A stretch of 9,163 nucleotides of DNA from an uncultured Oscillospiraceae bacterium (GCA_900547455.1 URGV01000060.1:1-9163), one strand, 5' to 3'. Shown: positions 1-7,022, numbered from the stretch's first letter. Numbers and translations: made by a program. Notes: generated by a model from the sequence alone, not told the origin.

Positions 1-19
1 ATGGCCAAACGCCCTCCCT

Positions 20-868
20 TTATTTCCAGACGATTTTGTATCGGTTTTGTCTGCCCGCCTTGGGGGAAATTCGGTAGCAGCGCGTCTGCTCTTTTCCGTA
101 TTCCTCCTGGCTGACGGTCAGCAAAAGGGCGCTGCCGTCCCTTTCCTCCAGGCTGTAGAACATCCCGTCCCTGTCGGTGTATCCGCTCAGCACCTCCTGC
201 CGGGTCTCTTCCTCTCTCGCAGAAAGCTTCAGTCCGTAGACCGGCTGGCCCTGCTCGTCCACGATGCGGATTCTTACGCCCGATTTTATTTTGCCGGAAG
301 CCACCTGAGCAATCTCCTGCAAAGTAAGTCCCTGCAGCGGCTGCTCCATCGACTCATTGAAAGGATTCAGCTGCCCGACGGCAAGCGCTCCGTCCTCCCC
401 TTCTTCCAGAGAAAACACCCCGCAATAACCGTCTCCCGGATAGAAGGCCCCCTCTTCCTCCGAGGGCTCCCCCACAAACAGGTAGGTTTTTCCCCGTTCC
501 AGCACGGGCGATTCCCGAATGTAGGTCTGCATCTCCCCGTCGATGCCGCCAGTCAGGACAACAGGGGTCTGTTCTATCTTCTGACCGCTTTCATTTTTCA
601 GGACAGACTGAACCTCTACGTCGTAGTAGGTGTGCACAATTCCTTTGCTCCCGTCCGCGCGCGAGCCGGTGACCGTTCCAGCCATCACCACCGGCTCGCC
701 CTGCAGCAGCTGCACCGCACCGCCGTACTGGTGTACCCACTCCACCTTTGCATAGCTGACGGTGTAACCCTGATCCGGCGGCGCCGGGTAGCCGGACGCT
801 AAAGCGGAGACGCTCAATGTAAAAGTCAAAATACAGGTTGCTACTATTGACAAAAAGTCTCTTTTCAT
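20..868 (-). CDS. Secreted two-domain protein of unknown function
   Basis: I do not recognise this 282-residue protein. Residues 1-24 form a clear signal peptide (basic MKR, hydrophobic core, ALA before S25), so it is probably exported and, with no anchor or lipobox visible, released or loosely held at the envelope. Residues about 57-165 alternate short beta-like stretches (GEPVVMAGTVTG, YYDVEVQSVL, VVLTGGIDGE, GKTYLFVGE), a pattern seen in many Firmicutes extracellular beta-barrel domains. Residues about 197-282 begin VRIRIVDEQGQPVYGLKL and continue with a turn-rich TDRDGMFYSL stretch, resembling carboxypeptidase-regulatory-like or Cna-B beta-sandwich domains; these assignments are from pattern only. 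No catalytic motif is visible. The ATG is supported by GGGAGGT at 874-880, 5 bases upstream. The 5' end uses AGA, TCA, ATA and GTA codons that the neighbouring genes mostly avoid, hinting at a different origin. It appears to be a single-gene unit. Confidence 0.85.
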   Translation of the reverse strand: MKRDFLSIVATCILTFTLSVSALASGYPAPPDQGYTVSYAKVEWVHQYGGAVQLLQGEPVVMAGTVTGSRADGSKGIVHTYYDVEVQSVLKNESGQKIEQTPVVLTGGIDGEMQTYIRESPVLERGKTYLFVGEPSEEEGAFYPGDGYCGVFSLEEGEDGALAVGQLNPFNESMEQPLQGLTLQEIAQVASGKIKSGVRIRIVDEQGQPVYGLKLSAREEETRQEVLSGYTDRDGMFYSLEERDGSALLLTVSQEEYGKEQTRCYRISPKAGRQNRYKIVWK

Positions 869-949
869 CTTTTACCTCCCTTCATGATACTTGTTGAATC
901 TCTAGTAATTTATTTCTCAGATGGGCGTTTCTTTTTTATTATTATTTCC

Positions 950-978
950 ATTTTACCACACCTTTCTCCCCGCCGCAA
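950..978 (-). promoter_or_regulatory. Probable promoter of the secreted-protein gene
   Basis: On the minus strand TTGCGG (973-978) and TAAAAT (950-955) are separated by exactly 17 bases, and TGG directly before the -10 gives a TGN extended -10. This resembles a sigma-A promoter. It lies 82 bases upstream of the start codon at 868, leaving an untranslated leader in which I see no riboswitch-like structure. It begins only a few bases past the terminator of the upstream ABC operon, which fits independent transcription. Confidence 0.5.
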
Positions 979-981
979 CAT

Positions 982-1022
982 AAAAAAGCACGGCACCGGC
1001 AGTTTCTCTCCGGCGTCGTGCT
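982..1022 (-). terminator. Intrinsic terminator of the ABC exporter operon
   Basis: Arms 987-999 and 1010-1022 pair at 12 of 13 positions (one A-C mismatch, one G-T wobble) around a 10-base loop. On the minus strand the stem is followed by a run of six T (complement of 982-987). It lies about 45 bases after the stop codon at 1067. A T-rich stretch also follows on the plus strand (1023-1029), so it could act in both directions, although no plus-strand gene precedes it. Confidence 0.85.
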
Positions 1023-1066
1023 CTTTTTCTTACAGAAATATGATTTTGATCGGATTGGCAGACGTT

Positions 1067-2818
1067 CTACTCAGCCACCGTCTGCGCAAACTGGCTGTAA
1101 TACAGCTCGTGGTAGAAGCCGTTCTGCTTGAGCAGCTCCTCGTGGGTGCCCTGCTCCACAATCTGGCCGTCCCGCATGACCAGGATGCAGTCGGCCTCGC
1201 GGATGGTGGAAAGGCGGTGCGCCACCACAAAGCTGGTGTGGCCCTTCATCATCTCGACAAACGCCTGCTGAATCTTCATCTCGGTGCGGGTGTCGATCGA
1301 GGAGGTAGCCTCGTCGAGGATCAGCATCGAGGGCTTGGTGAGCATGGCGCGGGCGATGCACAGCAGCTGCTTCTGCCCCTGCGAGATGTTGCCGCCGTCC
1401 TCGGCCAGGATGGTGTCGTAGCCCTGCGGCAGGCGCATGATGAAGCTGTGGGCGTGGGCCGCCTTGGCTGCCGCGATAACCTCCTCGTCGGTGGCGTCCG
1501 GCTTGCCGTAGGCGATGTTGTCCCGCACCGAGCCGTGGAACATCCAGGTGTCCTGCAGCACCATGCCGTACAGCGAGCGCAGGGCGTTGCGGCCGATCTT
1601 TTTGACCGGCTGGCCGTCCACCCGGATCTCGCCGGAGTCGACGTCGTAGAAGCGCATCAGCAGGTTAATCATGGTCGTCTTGCCGCAGCCGGTCGGGCCG
1701 ACCAGGGCGATGCGCTGGCCGGGCTGCACGTGCAGGTTAAAGTCGCGGATGAGCGGGTGGGATTTTTCGTAGGAGAAGTTGACCCCCTCGATGTCCACCC
1801 GGCCCTCGCTGCCGGTGGGGTGGGTGGCGTCGGCGTCGTCCGGCTGCTCGGCCTCCTCGTCGATGACCGCAAAGACGCGCTTGGCGCTGGCCAGGGCGGT
1901 CTGCAGCTCGGTGACGACGCCGGAGATTTCATTGAACGGCTTGGTATACTGGTTGGCGTAGGTCAAAAAGCTGGAGAGCGCGCCGACGGTAAAGCCGCCC
2001 GCGATGCAGCTCAAGGCGCCGACCAGCGCCACCGCCGCATACACCACGCTGTTGACAAAGCGGGTGCAGGGGTTGGTCAGCGAGGAGTAGAACTGCGCCT
2101 TGACCCCCACATTGTAAAGGTCGTTGTTGATGGCATCAAACTCCTTCTGGGCGCGCTGCTCATACCGGAAGGCCTTGACCACCTTCTGCTCACCGACCAG
2201 CTCCTCGATGCAGCCGCTGAGCTTGCCCTTGATGGCGCTCTGCTGGCGGAACATATCAAACGAATGCTTGGCGATAAAGGACGCCACAAACAAAGAGAGC
2301 GGGGTGATGATGACCACCACCAGCCCCACCTTAAAGTTTAAGGTCAGCATGTACACCAGGGTGATGGCGATGGTGATGACGCCGGTGAACAGCTGGGAGA
2401 AGCCCTGCAGCAGTCCGTCCGAGATCGAGTCGATGTCGTTGATGATGCGGCTGATGATGTCGCCGTGGGAGCGGCTGTCGATTAAGGAGAGCGGAACCTC
2501 CTCGATCTTATTAAAGGCCGAGATCCGCAGGTCCCGCACCGTCTTGTAGGTGACAAGGTTGGTGCACAGCGTCATCAGCCACTGGAACAGCGCCGCCAGG
2601 ACGGCGACCACAATCAGCTCGATAAGGATGGGCAGCAGCCGGTCAAAGTAGACCTGCCCCGGCGCCAGAATCTGGTCGATGCCGCGGCCGATCAGCACCG
2701 GCGCATACAGCCCCAGCGAGACGCTGAGCACCGCGCTCAGCAGCGCAGCCACAAGGTACCAGCGGTACGGCTTTGCAAAGCGCAGGATGCGCCCCAAGAT
2801 TTCGCTTCTGTTCTCCAT
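1067..2818 (-). CDS. Heterodimeric ABC exporter, consensus-site subunit
   Basis: A 583-residue half-transporter with an N-terminal membrane domain (about six helices between residues 20 and 300) fused to a C-terminal nucleotide-binding domain (about 340-583), the usual size for type IV exporters. Visible motifs: Walker A GPTGCGKTT 374-382, Q-loop Q422, signature ISQGQ 478-482, Walker B ending LDE with catalytic Glu503, D-loop SSID 506-509, and H-loop His534. Its own Walker B and H-loop are intact, but the signature departs from LSGGQ. That fits the subunit of a heterodimer whose signature faces the partner's weak ATP site (compare known LmrCD, BmrCD and TM287/288 systems). The likely role is ATP-driven export of drugs, lipids or peptides across the cytoplasmic membrane; the substrate cannot be told. 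The start ATG shares base 2818 with the upstream stop (TAATG), and AGGAGG at 2828-2833 sits 9 bases away, so translation is probably coupled. It is the second gene of its operon. Confidence 0.95.
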   Translation of the reverse strand: MENRSEILGRILRFAKPYRWYLVAALLSAVLSVSLGLYAPVLIGRGIDQILAPGQVYFDRLLPILIELIVVAVLAALFQWLMTLCTNLVTYKTVRDLRISAFNKIEEVPLSLIDSRSHGDIISRIINDIDSISDGLLQGFSQLFTGVITIAITLVYMLTLNFKVGLVVVIITPLSLFVASFIAKHSFDMFRQQSAIKGKLSGCIEELVGEQKVVKAFRYEQRAQKEFDAINNDLYNVGVKAQFYSSLTNPCTRFVNSVVYAAVALVGALSCIAGGFTVGALSSFLTYANQYTKPFNEISGVVTELQTALASAKRVFAVIDEEAEQPDDADATHPTGSEGRVDIEGVNFSYEKSHPLIRDFNLHVQPGQRIALVGPTGCGKTTMINLLMRFYDVDSGEIRVDGQPVKKIGRNALRSLYGMVLQDTWMFHGSVRDNIAYGKPDATDEEVIAAAKAAHAHSFIMRLPQGYDTILAEDGGNISQGQKQLLCIARAMLTKPSMLILDEATSSIDTRTEMKIQQAFVEMMKGHTSFVVAHRLSTIREADCILVMRDGQIVEQGTHEELLKQNGFYHELYYSQFAQTVAE

Positions 2819-4581
2819 TACCGCTCGCCTCCTTTCTGTGTGACGGCCTCCTGCCGTTCGTTCTGCGACCAGTAGATTTCCCGGTAGGTCTGGCAGCTTT
2901 CCAACAGCTGCTCGTGGGTACCGATGCCGGCGGCTTTGCCGTCGTCCAGCACCACAATCTGGTCGGCGTAGCGCACCGTGTTGGCGCGCTGCGAGACGAT
3001 GATGGTGGTCATCCGGTTGCCGCGCCCGGCGGAGAATTTGGCGATGGCCCGCCGCAGCGCCGCGTCGGTGGCAAAGTCCAGTGCGCTTGCGCTGTCGTCC
3101 AGGATGAGGATTTCCGGCTCGCCCACCAATGCCCGGGCGATGGTCAGGCGCTGCTTTTGCCCGCCGGAAAGGTTTTTGCCGCCCTGCAAAATCACGCTGT
3201 CCAGCCCGTCCGGCATCTTGCGGACAAAGGAAGCGGCCTGCGCCGTTTCCAGCGCCTGCCAGATCTCCTCATCGGTGGCGTCCTGCTTGCGCCACTGCAT
3301 GTTCTGGCGCAGCGTGCCGGAAAAGAGCACCGCCCTCTGCGGCACAATACCCACCTTGCCGCGCAGCTGCTCCATCGGGTAGTCGCGCACGTCCACGCCG
3401 TCCACCTTTAAGCTGCCCTGGCTGACCTCGTAAAAGCGGGGAATGAGGTTGACCAGCGTCGATTTGCCGCAGCCGGTGCCGCCGATGATGCCCAGCGTCT
3501 GGCCGCGCGCAACGGTGAAGGAGATGTCGCTGAGCGAATAGGCGCCCGCGTCCGGGTAGGCAAAGCTGACCGCGTCAAACGCAATCTCCGGGCTGCCTTC
3601 GACCTCCTGCGCCGGCCGGCTGACCCGGTTGACAATCGAGGGATGCAGCTCCAGCACCTCATCCACGCGGGTGGCTGAGGCAGCGGCCTTGGTGAAGATG
3701 ACCACCAGGTTTGCCACCACGATCATGGCAAGCAGGATCTGGTTCAGGTAGTTGACAAAGGCGATGACCTCGCCCTGGGTCATGCCGCCCGCATCGACCC
3801 GGAAGCCGCCGAACCAGATAACCGCGGCAATGGCCAGGTTGATGATGGCGCTGGTCAGGGGGTTTAAGAGCGCCGAGATGCGGCCCACCGCGATGGAAGT
3901 AGACATCTGGTCCTCACTGGCCTGTGCAAAGCGTTCCTTCTCCTTCTCCTGTCTGGAAAAGGCGCGGATGACCCGCACGCCCGAGAGGTTTTCCCGGGTA
4001 ATCAGCGAGATGCGGTCCAGCTTTTTCTGGATAATGCGGTAGAAGGGGATGGAGCGGCTCATCACCAGATAGAGCACCAGCGCCATCAGGGGAGCCGCCA
4101 CAAAAAAGATGCAGGCCAGCTTCCAGTCCAGCAGCAGCGCCATCACGGTGGCGCCGATGACCAGGAAAGGCGCGCGCACCACCAGACGGATGAGCATGGC
4201 GACGGCCAGCTGCAATTGGTTGACGTCGTTGGTGATGCGGGTGATCAGCGACGGGGTGCCGATCTGGTCGATCTCCCCGTGGGAGAGGGTGTTGATGTGC
4301 CGGAACATCTCGGAGCGCAGCACCGTGCCAAAGCCCTGGCTGGCCCGCGCCGCACAGTACTGGCAGATCAGCGCGCAGCCAAGGCCCACCAGACCCAGCA
4401 GCACCATCACGCCGCCCATGCGCAGCACATAGCCGCGGTCGCCATTGGCGATGCCGACGTCGATGATCTGCGCCATGACTAAGGGCACGATCAGCTCAAA
4501 GACGGCCTCGGTCAGCTTGAAAACCGGGCCGATCAGCACCTCTCGCTTAAATTGTTTTAGAAACCTTGCAAACTTTAACAT
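2818..4581 (-). CDS. Heterodimeric ABC exporter, degenerate-site subunit
   Basis: A 587-residue half-transporter and the first gene of the exporter operon. The membrane domain spans about residues 15-300, with hydrophobic segments near 15-40, 56-76, 133-173 and 240-297; the ATPase domain covers about 331-587. Motifs: Walker A GGTGCGKST 367-375, Q-loop Q415, canonical signature LSGGQ 471-475, Walker B ILILDD 491-496, D-loop SALD 499-502. The catalytic glutamate after Walker B is Asp496 and the switch histidine is Gln531 (VSQR instead of VAHR), so its own ATP site should bind but hydrolyse poorly. Its intact signature would complete the active site formed with the partner subunit. The substrate is unknown. 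GGAGG at 4595-4599 lies 13 bases from the ATG, a little long. Transcription probably starts from the extended -10 promoter at 4629-4637. The divergent LysR gene is the likely regulator (inference from position). Confidence 0.95.
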   Translation of the reverse strand: MLKFARFLKQFKREVLIGPVFKLTEAVFELIVPLVMAQIIDVGIANGDRGYVLRMGGVMVLLGLVGLGCALICQYCAARASQGFGTVLRSEMFRHINTLSHGEIDQIGTPSLITRITNDVNQLQLAVAMLIRLVVRAPFLVIGATVMALLLDWKLACIFFVAAPLMALVLYLVMSRSIPFYRIIQKKLDRISLITRENLSGVRVIRAFSRQEKEKERFAQASEDQMSTSIAVGRISALLNPLTSAIINLAIAAVIWFGGFRVDAGGMTQGEVIAFVNYLNQILLAMIVVANLVVIFTKAAASATRVDEVLELHPSIVNRVSRPAQEVEGSPEIAFDAVSFAYPDAGAYSLSDISFTVARGQTLGIIGGTGCGKSTLVNLIPRFYEVSQGSLKVDGVDVRDYPMEQLRGKVGIVPQRAVLFSGTLRQNMQWRKQDATDEEIWQALETAQAASFVRKMPDGLDSVILQGGKNLSGGQKQRLTIARALVGEPEILILDDSASALDFATDAALRRAIAKFSAGRGNRMTTIIVSQRANTVRYADQIVVLDDGKAAGIGTHEQLLESCQTYREIYWSQNERQEAVTQKGGER

Positions 4582-4628
4582 TCTGTTCTCAATTCCTCCG
4601 TTGCATCTTGATCGGATTCCGTGATATG

Positions 4629-4637
4629 ATTATAACA
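4629..4637 (-). promoter_or_regulatory. Extended -10 promoter of the ABC exporter operon
   Basis: The minus strand reads TGTTATAAT, a perfect TGN plus TATAAT extended -10, with the consensus hexamer at 4629-4634. The start codon is 47 bases downstream at 4581. No good -35 hexamer is present at 16-18 bases (the sequence there is ATTTTA-like), which is common for extended -10 promoters. The -35 zone falls inside the palindrome at 4650-4667, so a protein bound there could block or assist RNA polymerase. Confidence 0.65.
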
Positions 4638-4649
4638 CATTTTGTGCTC

Positions 4650-4667
4650 AATAAAATATATTTTATT
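4650..4667. promoter_or_regulatory. 18-bp perfect palindrome, candidate operator
   Basis: AATAAAATATATTTTATT is its own reverse complement over all 18 bases and lies between the divergent exporter and LysR genes, over the -35 region of the exporter promoter. It is an attractive operator for the adjacent LysR-type protein or another dimeric regulator. Caution: it is pure A/T in an AT-rich gap, so symmetry by chance is easier, and its even spacing does not give the symmetric T-N11-A pattern of classical LysR boxes. Confidence 0.4.
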
Positions 4668-4675
4668 TCTATGAC

Positions 4676-4697
4676 TGATATAGTTTTTTGATATAGG
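4676..4697 (+). promoter_or_regulatory. Two TGATATAG repeats, candidate lysR promoter(s)
   Basis: TGATATAG occurs at 4676-4683 and again at 4689-4696, 13 bases apart. Each is an extended -10-like string (TGA followed by TATAGT at 4679-4684 or TATAGG at 4692-4697). Neither has a convincing -35 hexamer. Either could start the LysR transcript 24-40 bases upstream of the TTG start. They could instead be direct-repeat binding half-sites. Confidence 0.35.
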
Positions 4698-4705
4698 TTT
4701 CTTCA

Positions 4706-4723
4706 GGGAGGTCTCACCGATTG
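4706..4723 (+). promoter_or_regulatory. Ribosome binding site fixing a TTG start
   Basis: GGGAGGT at 4706-4712 is followed after 8 bases by TTG at 4721-4723. Translation from this TTG gives MDIRQLIYFATIVEEGS, the standard N-terminus of LysR-family regulators. No in-frame ATG lies near this position, so TTG is the best start. Confidence 0.85.
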
Positions 4724-5608
4724 GATATCCGCCAGCTGATCTATTTTGCCACCATCGTCGAGGAGGGCAGCATCTCTGCCGCCGCCAAAAAGCTGCACCT
4801 CTCCCAACCCCCCTTAAGCTACCAGCTCAAGCTCTTGGAGGAGGAGCTACACCTGCAGCTTTTGCAGCGCGGGGCGCGCGGCGTGCAGCTGACCGAGGCG
4901 GGCAAGGTGCTCTATAAGCGCGCCCAGGGCATCCTGGAGCTGACCGAGCGCACCCAAAAGGAGCTGCAGGCGATGGCCGGCGGCTTTGCCGGCACGCTGC
5001 ACATCGGCACCGTCTCCTCGTCGGGGGCGTCGCTCCTGGACTGGCGCATCCCGGCCTTTCACGAGCAGTACCCGCAGATCGGCTTCGCCATCCACGAGGG
5101 CAACACCTTCGAGCTGATGGAGATGCTGGAATCGGGACTCATTGAGCTGGCGGTGGTGCGCACCCCCTTCCACGACGAGCAGGTGGACTGCCGCTACCTG
5201 CAGCAGGAGCCGATGATCGCGGCGGGCATCCCGTCTCTGTTCCCGGCGGGTACCGCCGACAGCGCGGTCCTGCCGCTGCGTGCGCTGGAGCAGTCCCCGC
5301 TCATCCTCTACCGCCGGTTTGAAAAGCTGCTGCTTGAGGCCTTTGCCAAGGAGGGCGTCTCACCGCAGATCTTCTGCCTTGCCGACGACGCCCGTACCGC
5401 CCTGATGTGGGCGGAAGCGGAGCTGGGGGTGGCCATCGTGCCGCAGTCGGCCTACCGCATCATGCCGCACCACAAAATTATCTTTGCCGAGCTGTGCGAG
5501 CCGGCGCTGCGCACAAGGCTTGCTGCCATCAGCAAAAAGGGCGCGTCGCTGAGCTGGCCGGCCCAGAAGTTCCTGGAAATTTTTGCATCCGTCGAACCGG
5601 GACGATAG
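4721..5608 (+). CDS. LysR-type transcriptional regulator
   Basis: A 295-residue protein of full family length that begins at TTG. Residues 1-60 form the winged helix-turn-helix: GSISAAAKKLHLSQPPLSYQ (16-35) is the classic motif with the recognition helix around SQPPLSYQLKLLEEEL. A linker helix (about 58-88) leads to the effector-binding periplasmic-protein-like domain, starting GTLHIGTVSSSGASLL (91-106), with the usual ELMEMLESGLIELAVVR segment (131-147). Such proteins act as tetramers in the cytoplasm and usually control themselves and a divergently transcribed target. Here that target would be the ABC exporter operon, whose promoter lies in the shared 139-bp gap, so a role in inducible efflux is plausible but inferred. 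The effector cannot be predicted. The 73-bp gap to the next gene holds no convincing terminator, so read-through is possible. Confidence 0.95.
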   Translation: MDIRQLIYFATIVEEGSISAAAKKLHLSQPPLSYQLKLLEEELHLQLLQRGARGVQLTEAGKVLYKRAQGILELTERTQKELQAMAGGFAGTLHIGTVSSSGASLLDWRIPAFHEQYPQIGFAIHEGNTFELMEMLESGLIELAVVRTPFHDEQVDCRYLQQEPMIAAGIPSLFPAGTADSAVLPLRALEQSPLILYRRFEKLLLEAFAKEGVSPQIFCLADDARTALMWAEAELGVAIVPQSAYRIMPHHKIIFAELCEPALRTRLAAISKKGASLSWPAQKFLEIFASVEPGR

Positions 5609-5681
5609 GCGTCCCTCTCCTTTTGTCTGAGAACAGCCCGCACGCTGTATTTGATAAAACTTTCCGAGGAGGTTTTACGCC

Positions 5682-7007
5682 ATGCCAAATCCCTTTTCCT
5701 ACAACATTCTGGTCACACTGGACCGCAACTATCTGCCGGTGCTGCGCGTCATGCTGCACTCGCTTGCCCAGTCCGACCCGGAGGGGGAATTCACCGTCTA
5801 CGCCGTCCACAACAGCCTGACCGAGCAGGACCTGCAGCGGTTGCACGCCCTGTTCCCCCGGGTTCATCCGGTCAGCGTCAAGGTGCCGGAGGGGCTGCTT
5901 GCCGGCGCGCCGGTCTCGGACCGCTACCCCACCGAGATGTATTACCGGCTGTTTGCCGCCCACTACCTGCCGCAGCAGCTCGACCGCATCCTCTACCTCG
6001 ACCCGGATCTGGTGGTGCTCAACTCGCTGCGCAAGCTGTATGAGATCGATTTTGGCAACAACCTGTTCGCCGCCGCCTCCCACATCGAGAGCCGCGCCTT
6101 CCGCGACCTCAACCGCCTGCGGCTGAACCTGCCCGAGCAGACCAGCTACATCAACTCCGGCGTGATGATGATGAACCTGAAGCTGCTGCGCAACGAGTCG
6201 ACCCAGGAGGTCATCGACTACATCAACGAGCACAAAAACGCCCTGCTGCTGCCCGACCAGGACGTGCTCAACGCCCTGTATGCCGGGCGGATCATCGAGC
6301 TGGACCCGATGATCTACAACCTGGGCGACAAGTACTTCTACTTTAAAAACATGAAGCTCCCCCGCGAGGAGCGCTTTGATCTGGAGTGGGTGCGGCGCAA
6401 CACCGTCGTGGTCCACTACTACGGCCGCAACAAGCCCTGGAAGGAAAACTATCTGGGCGTCCTCGGGGTGTTCTACCAGCACTTTTCCCGCCAGCTGACA
6501 GAGATGGAGCAGAAGCTGCCGCCGGAGCCTGTCCCGATGCGCCGCGAGGAGCGCAGAGTCTCCGACACCGGCAAAATCCGCGACATTCTTTCCGCCTGCG
6601 ACTGCTGCCGGCTGGGGCTTTCGGACGACGGCAGGGTCTACATCGTGCCGCTGAGCTTCGGCTTTACCGAGCGGGACGGGCACTTCACCTTCTACTTCCA
6701 CAGCGCCAAAGAGGGCCGCAAAATCCGGCTGCTCACCCAAAACGGCTGCGCGGCCTTTGAGCTGGACTGCTCCTATCAGCTCAAGGAGGGTCCCACCGCC
6801 TGCAGCCACTCTGCCCTCTATCAGAGCGTCACCGGCTTTGGCAGGGTCACCTTTTTGACCCAGCCCGAGGAGAAAAAACAGGCCCTGCTTGCCATCATGC
6901 GGCAGAACACCGGCCGGGAGGACTGGGAAATTCCGGAGGCGGCGCTCGATAATCTCTGCACCTTCCGGCTGGACGCCGACGAAATCTCCTGCAAGGAGCA
7001 CCGCTAA
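5682..7007 (+). CDS. GT8 glycosyltransferase fused to NimA-like flavoprotein
   Basis: A 441-residue protein made of two recognisable parts. Residues 1 to about 270 are a family-8 glycosyltransferase (GT-A fold, retaining, nucleotide-sugar dependent): N-terminal YNILVTLDRNYLPVLRVMLHSL, metal-binding DxD D107-P-D109, YINSGVMMMNL (156-166), PDQD (191-194) and HYYGRNKPW (245-253), all consistent with an active enzyme that modifies a surface glycan or lipid. After a short linker (271-285, ending PPEPVP), residues 286-441 form a complete NimA-like domain of the pyridoxamine 5'-phosphate oxidase superfamily: MRREERRVSD, CDCCRLGLSDDG, YIVPLSFGF (320-328), FHSAKEGRKI (339-348) and GFGRVTF (385-391). 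Such domains usually stand alone, bind FMN and may reduce nitroimidazoles. There is no signal peptide or membrane segment, so it is cytoplasmic. AGGAGG at 5667-5672 lies 9 bases before the ATG. The fusion is unusual; an assembly or sequencing artefact cannot be excluded. Confidence 0.9.
   Translation: MPNPFSYNILVTLDRNYLPVLRVMLHSLAQSDPEGEFTVYAVHNSLTEQDLQRLHALFPRVHPVSVKVPEGLLAGAPVSDRYPTEMYYRLFAAHYLPQQLDRILYLDPDLVVLNSLRKLYEIDFGNNLFAAASHIESRAFRDLNRLRLNLPEQTSYINSGVMMMNLKLLRNESTQEVIDYINEHKNALLLPDQDVLNALYAGRIIELDPMIYNLGDKYFYFKNMKLPREERFDLEWVRRNTVVVHYYGRNKPWKENYLGVLGVFYQHFSRQLTEMEQKLPPEPVPMRREERRVSDTGKIRDILSACDCCRLGLSDDGRVYIVPLSFGFTERDGHFTFYFHSAKEGRKIRLLTQNGCAAFELDCSYQLKEGPTACSHSALYQSVTGFGRVTFLTQPEEKKQALLAIMRQNTGREDWEIPEAALDNLCTFRLDADEISCKEHR
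6537..7007 (+). other. NimA-like domain with a possible internal start
   Basis: This is the 156-codon 3' part of the fused gene. Methionine 286 (ATG 6537-6539) is exactly where a free-standing NimA-like protein would begin, and the length matches that of typical independent members. GGAG at 6524-6527 lies 9 bases before this ATG, so a separate flavoprotein might be made by internal initiation. FHSAKEGRK carries the histidine (residue 340 of the fusion) that probably corresponds to the conserved Nim active-site histidine. That correspondence is from memory of the family, without an alignment. The domain itself is clear; its separate production is speculative. Confidence 0.35.
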
Positions 7008-7022
7008 TCCCCGCAAAACCCC

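Noticed and set aside
47..802. Plus-strand ORF (251 codons) opposite the secreted-protein gene
   Set aside because: The minus-strand frame has a signal peptide, a ribosome binding site and a promoter; this frame has no supported start signal or domain.
884..2341. Long plus-strand ORF (485 codons) opposite the second ABC gene
   Set aside because: It is antisense to a clear ABC transporter, its protein is low-complexity in V, L, H, D and G, and it lacks motifs. GC-rich genes commonly produce such open antisense frames.
1046..4618. Eleven-base direct repeat TTGATCGGATT at 1046-1056 and 4608-4618 flanking the ABC operon
   Set aside because: It could suggest an insertion target duplication, but several 11-base matches are expected by chance in 9 kb and no transposase or terminal inverted repeats are present.
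5633..5648. Possible terminator hairpin between lysR and the glycosyltransferase gene
   Set aside because: The stem is only five base pairs (ACAGC/GCTGT) and no T tract follows.
5623..5651. Possible promoter TTGTCT-17-TGTATT before the glycosyltransferase gene
   Set aside because: The -10 hexamer is poor and lacks a TGN extension; too weak to list as a feature.
1067..7007. A coherent new defence or biosynthetic system spanning exporter, LysR and fusion gene
   Set aside because: The neighbours are consistent with regulated efflux plus unrelated genes; no nuclease, toxin, reverse transcriptase, peptide precursor or modification enzyme links them.
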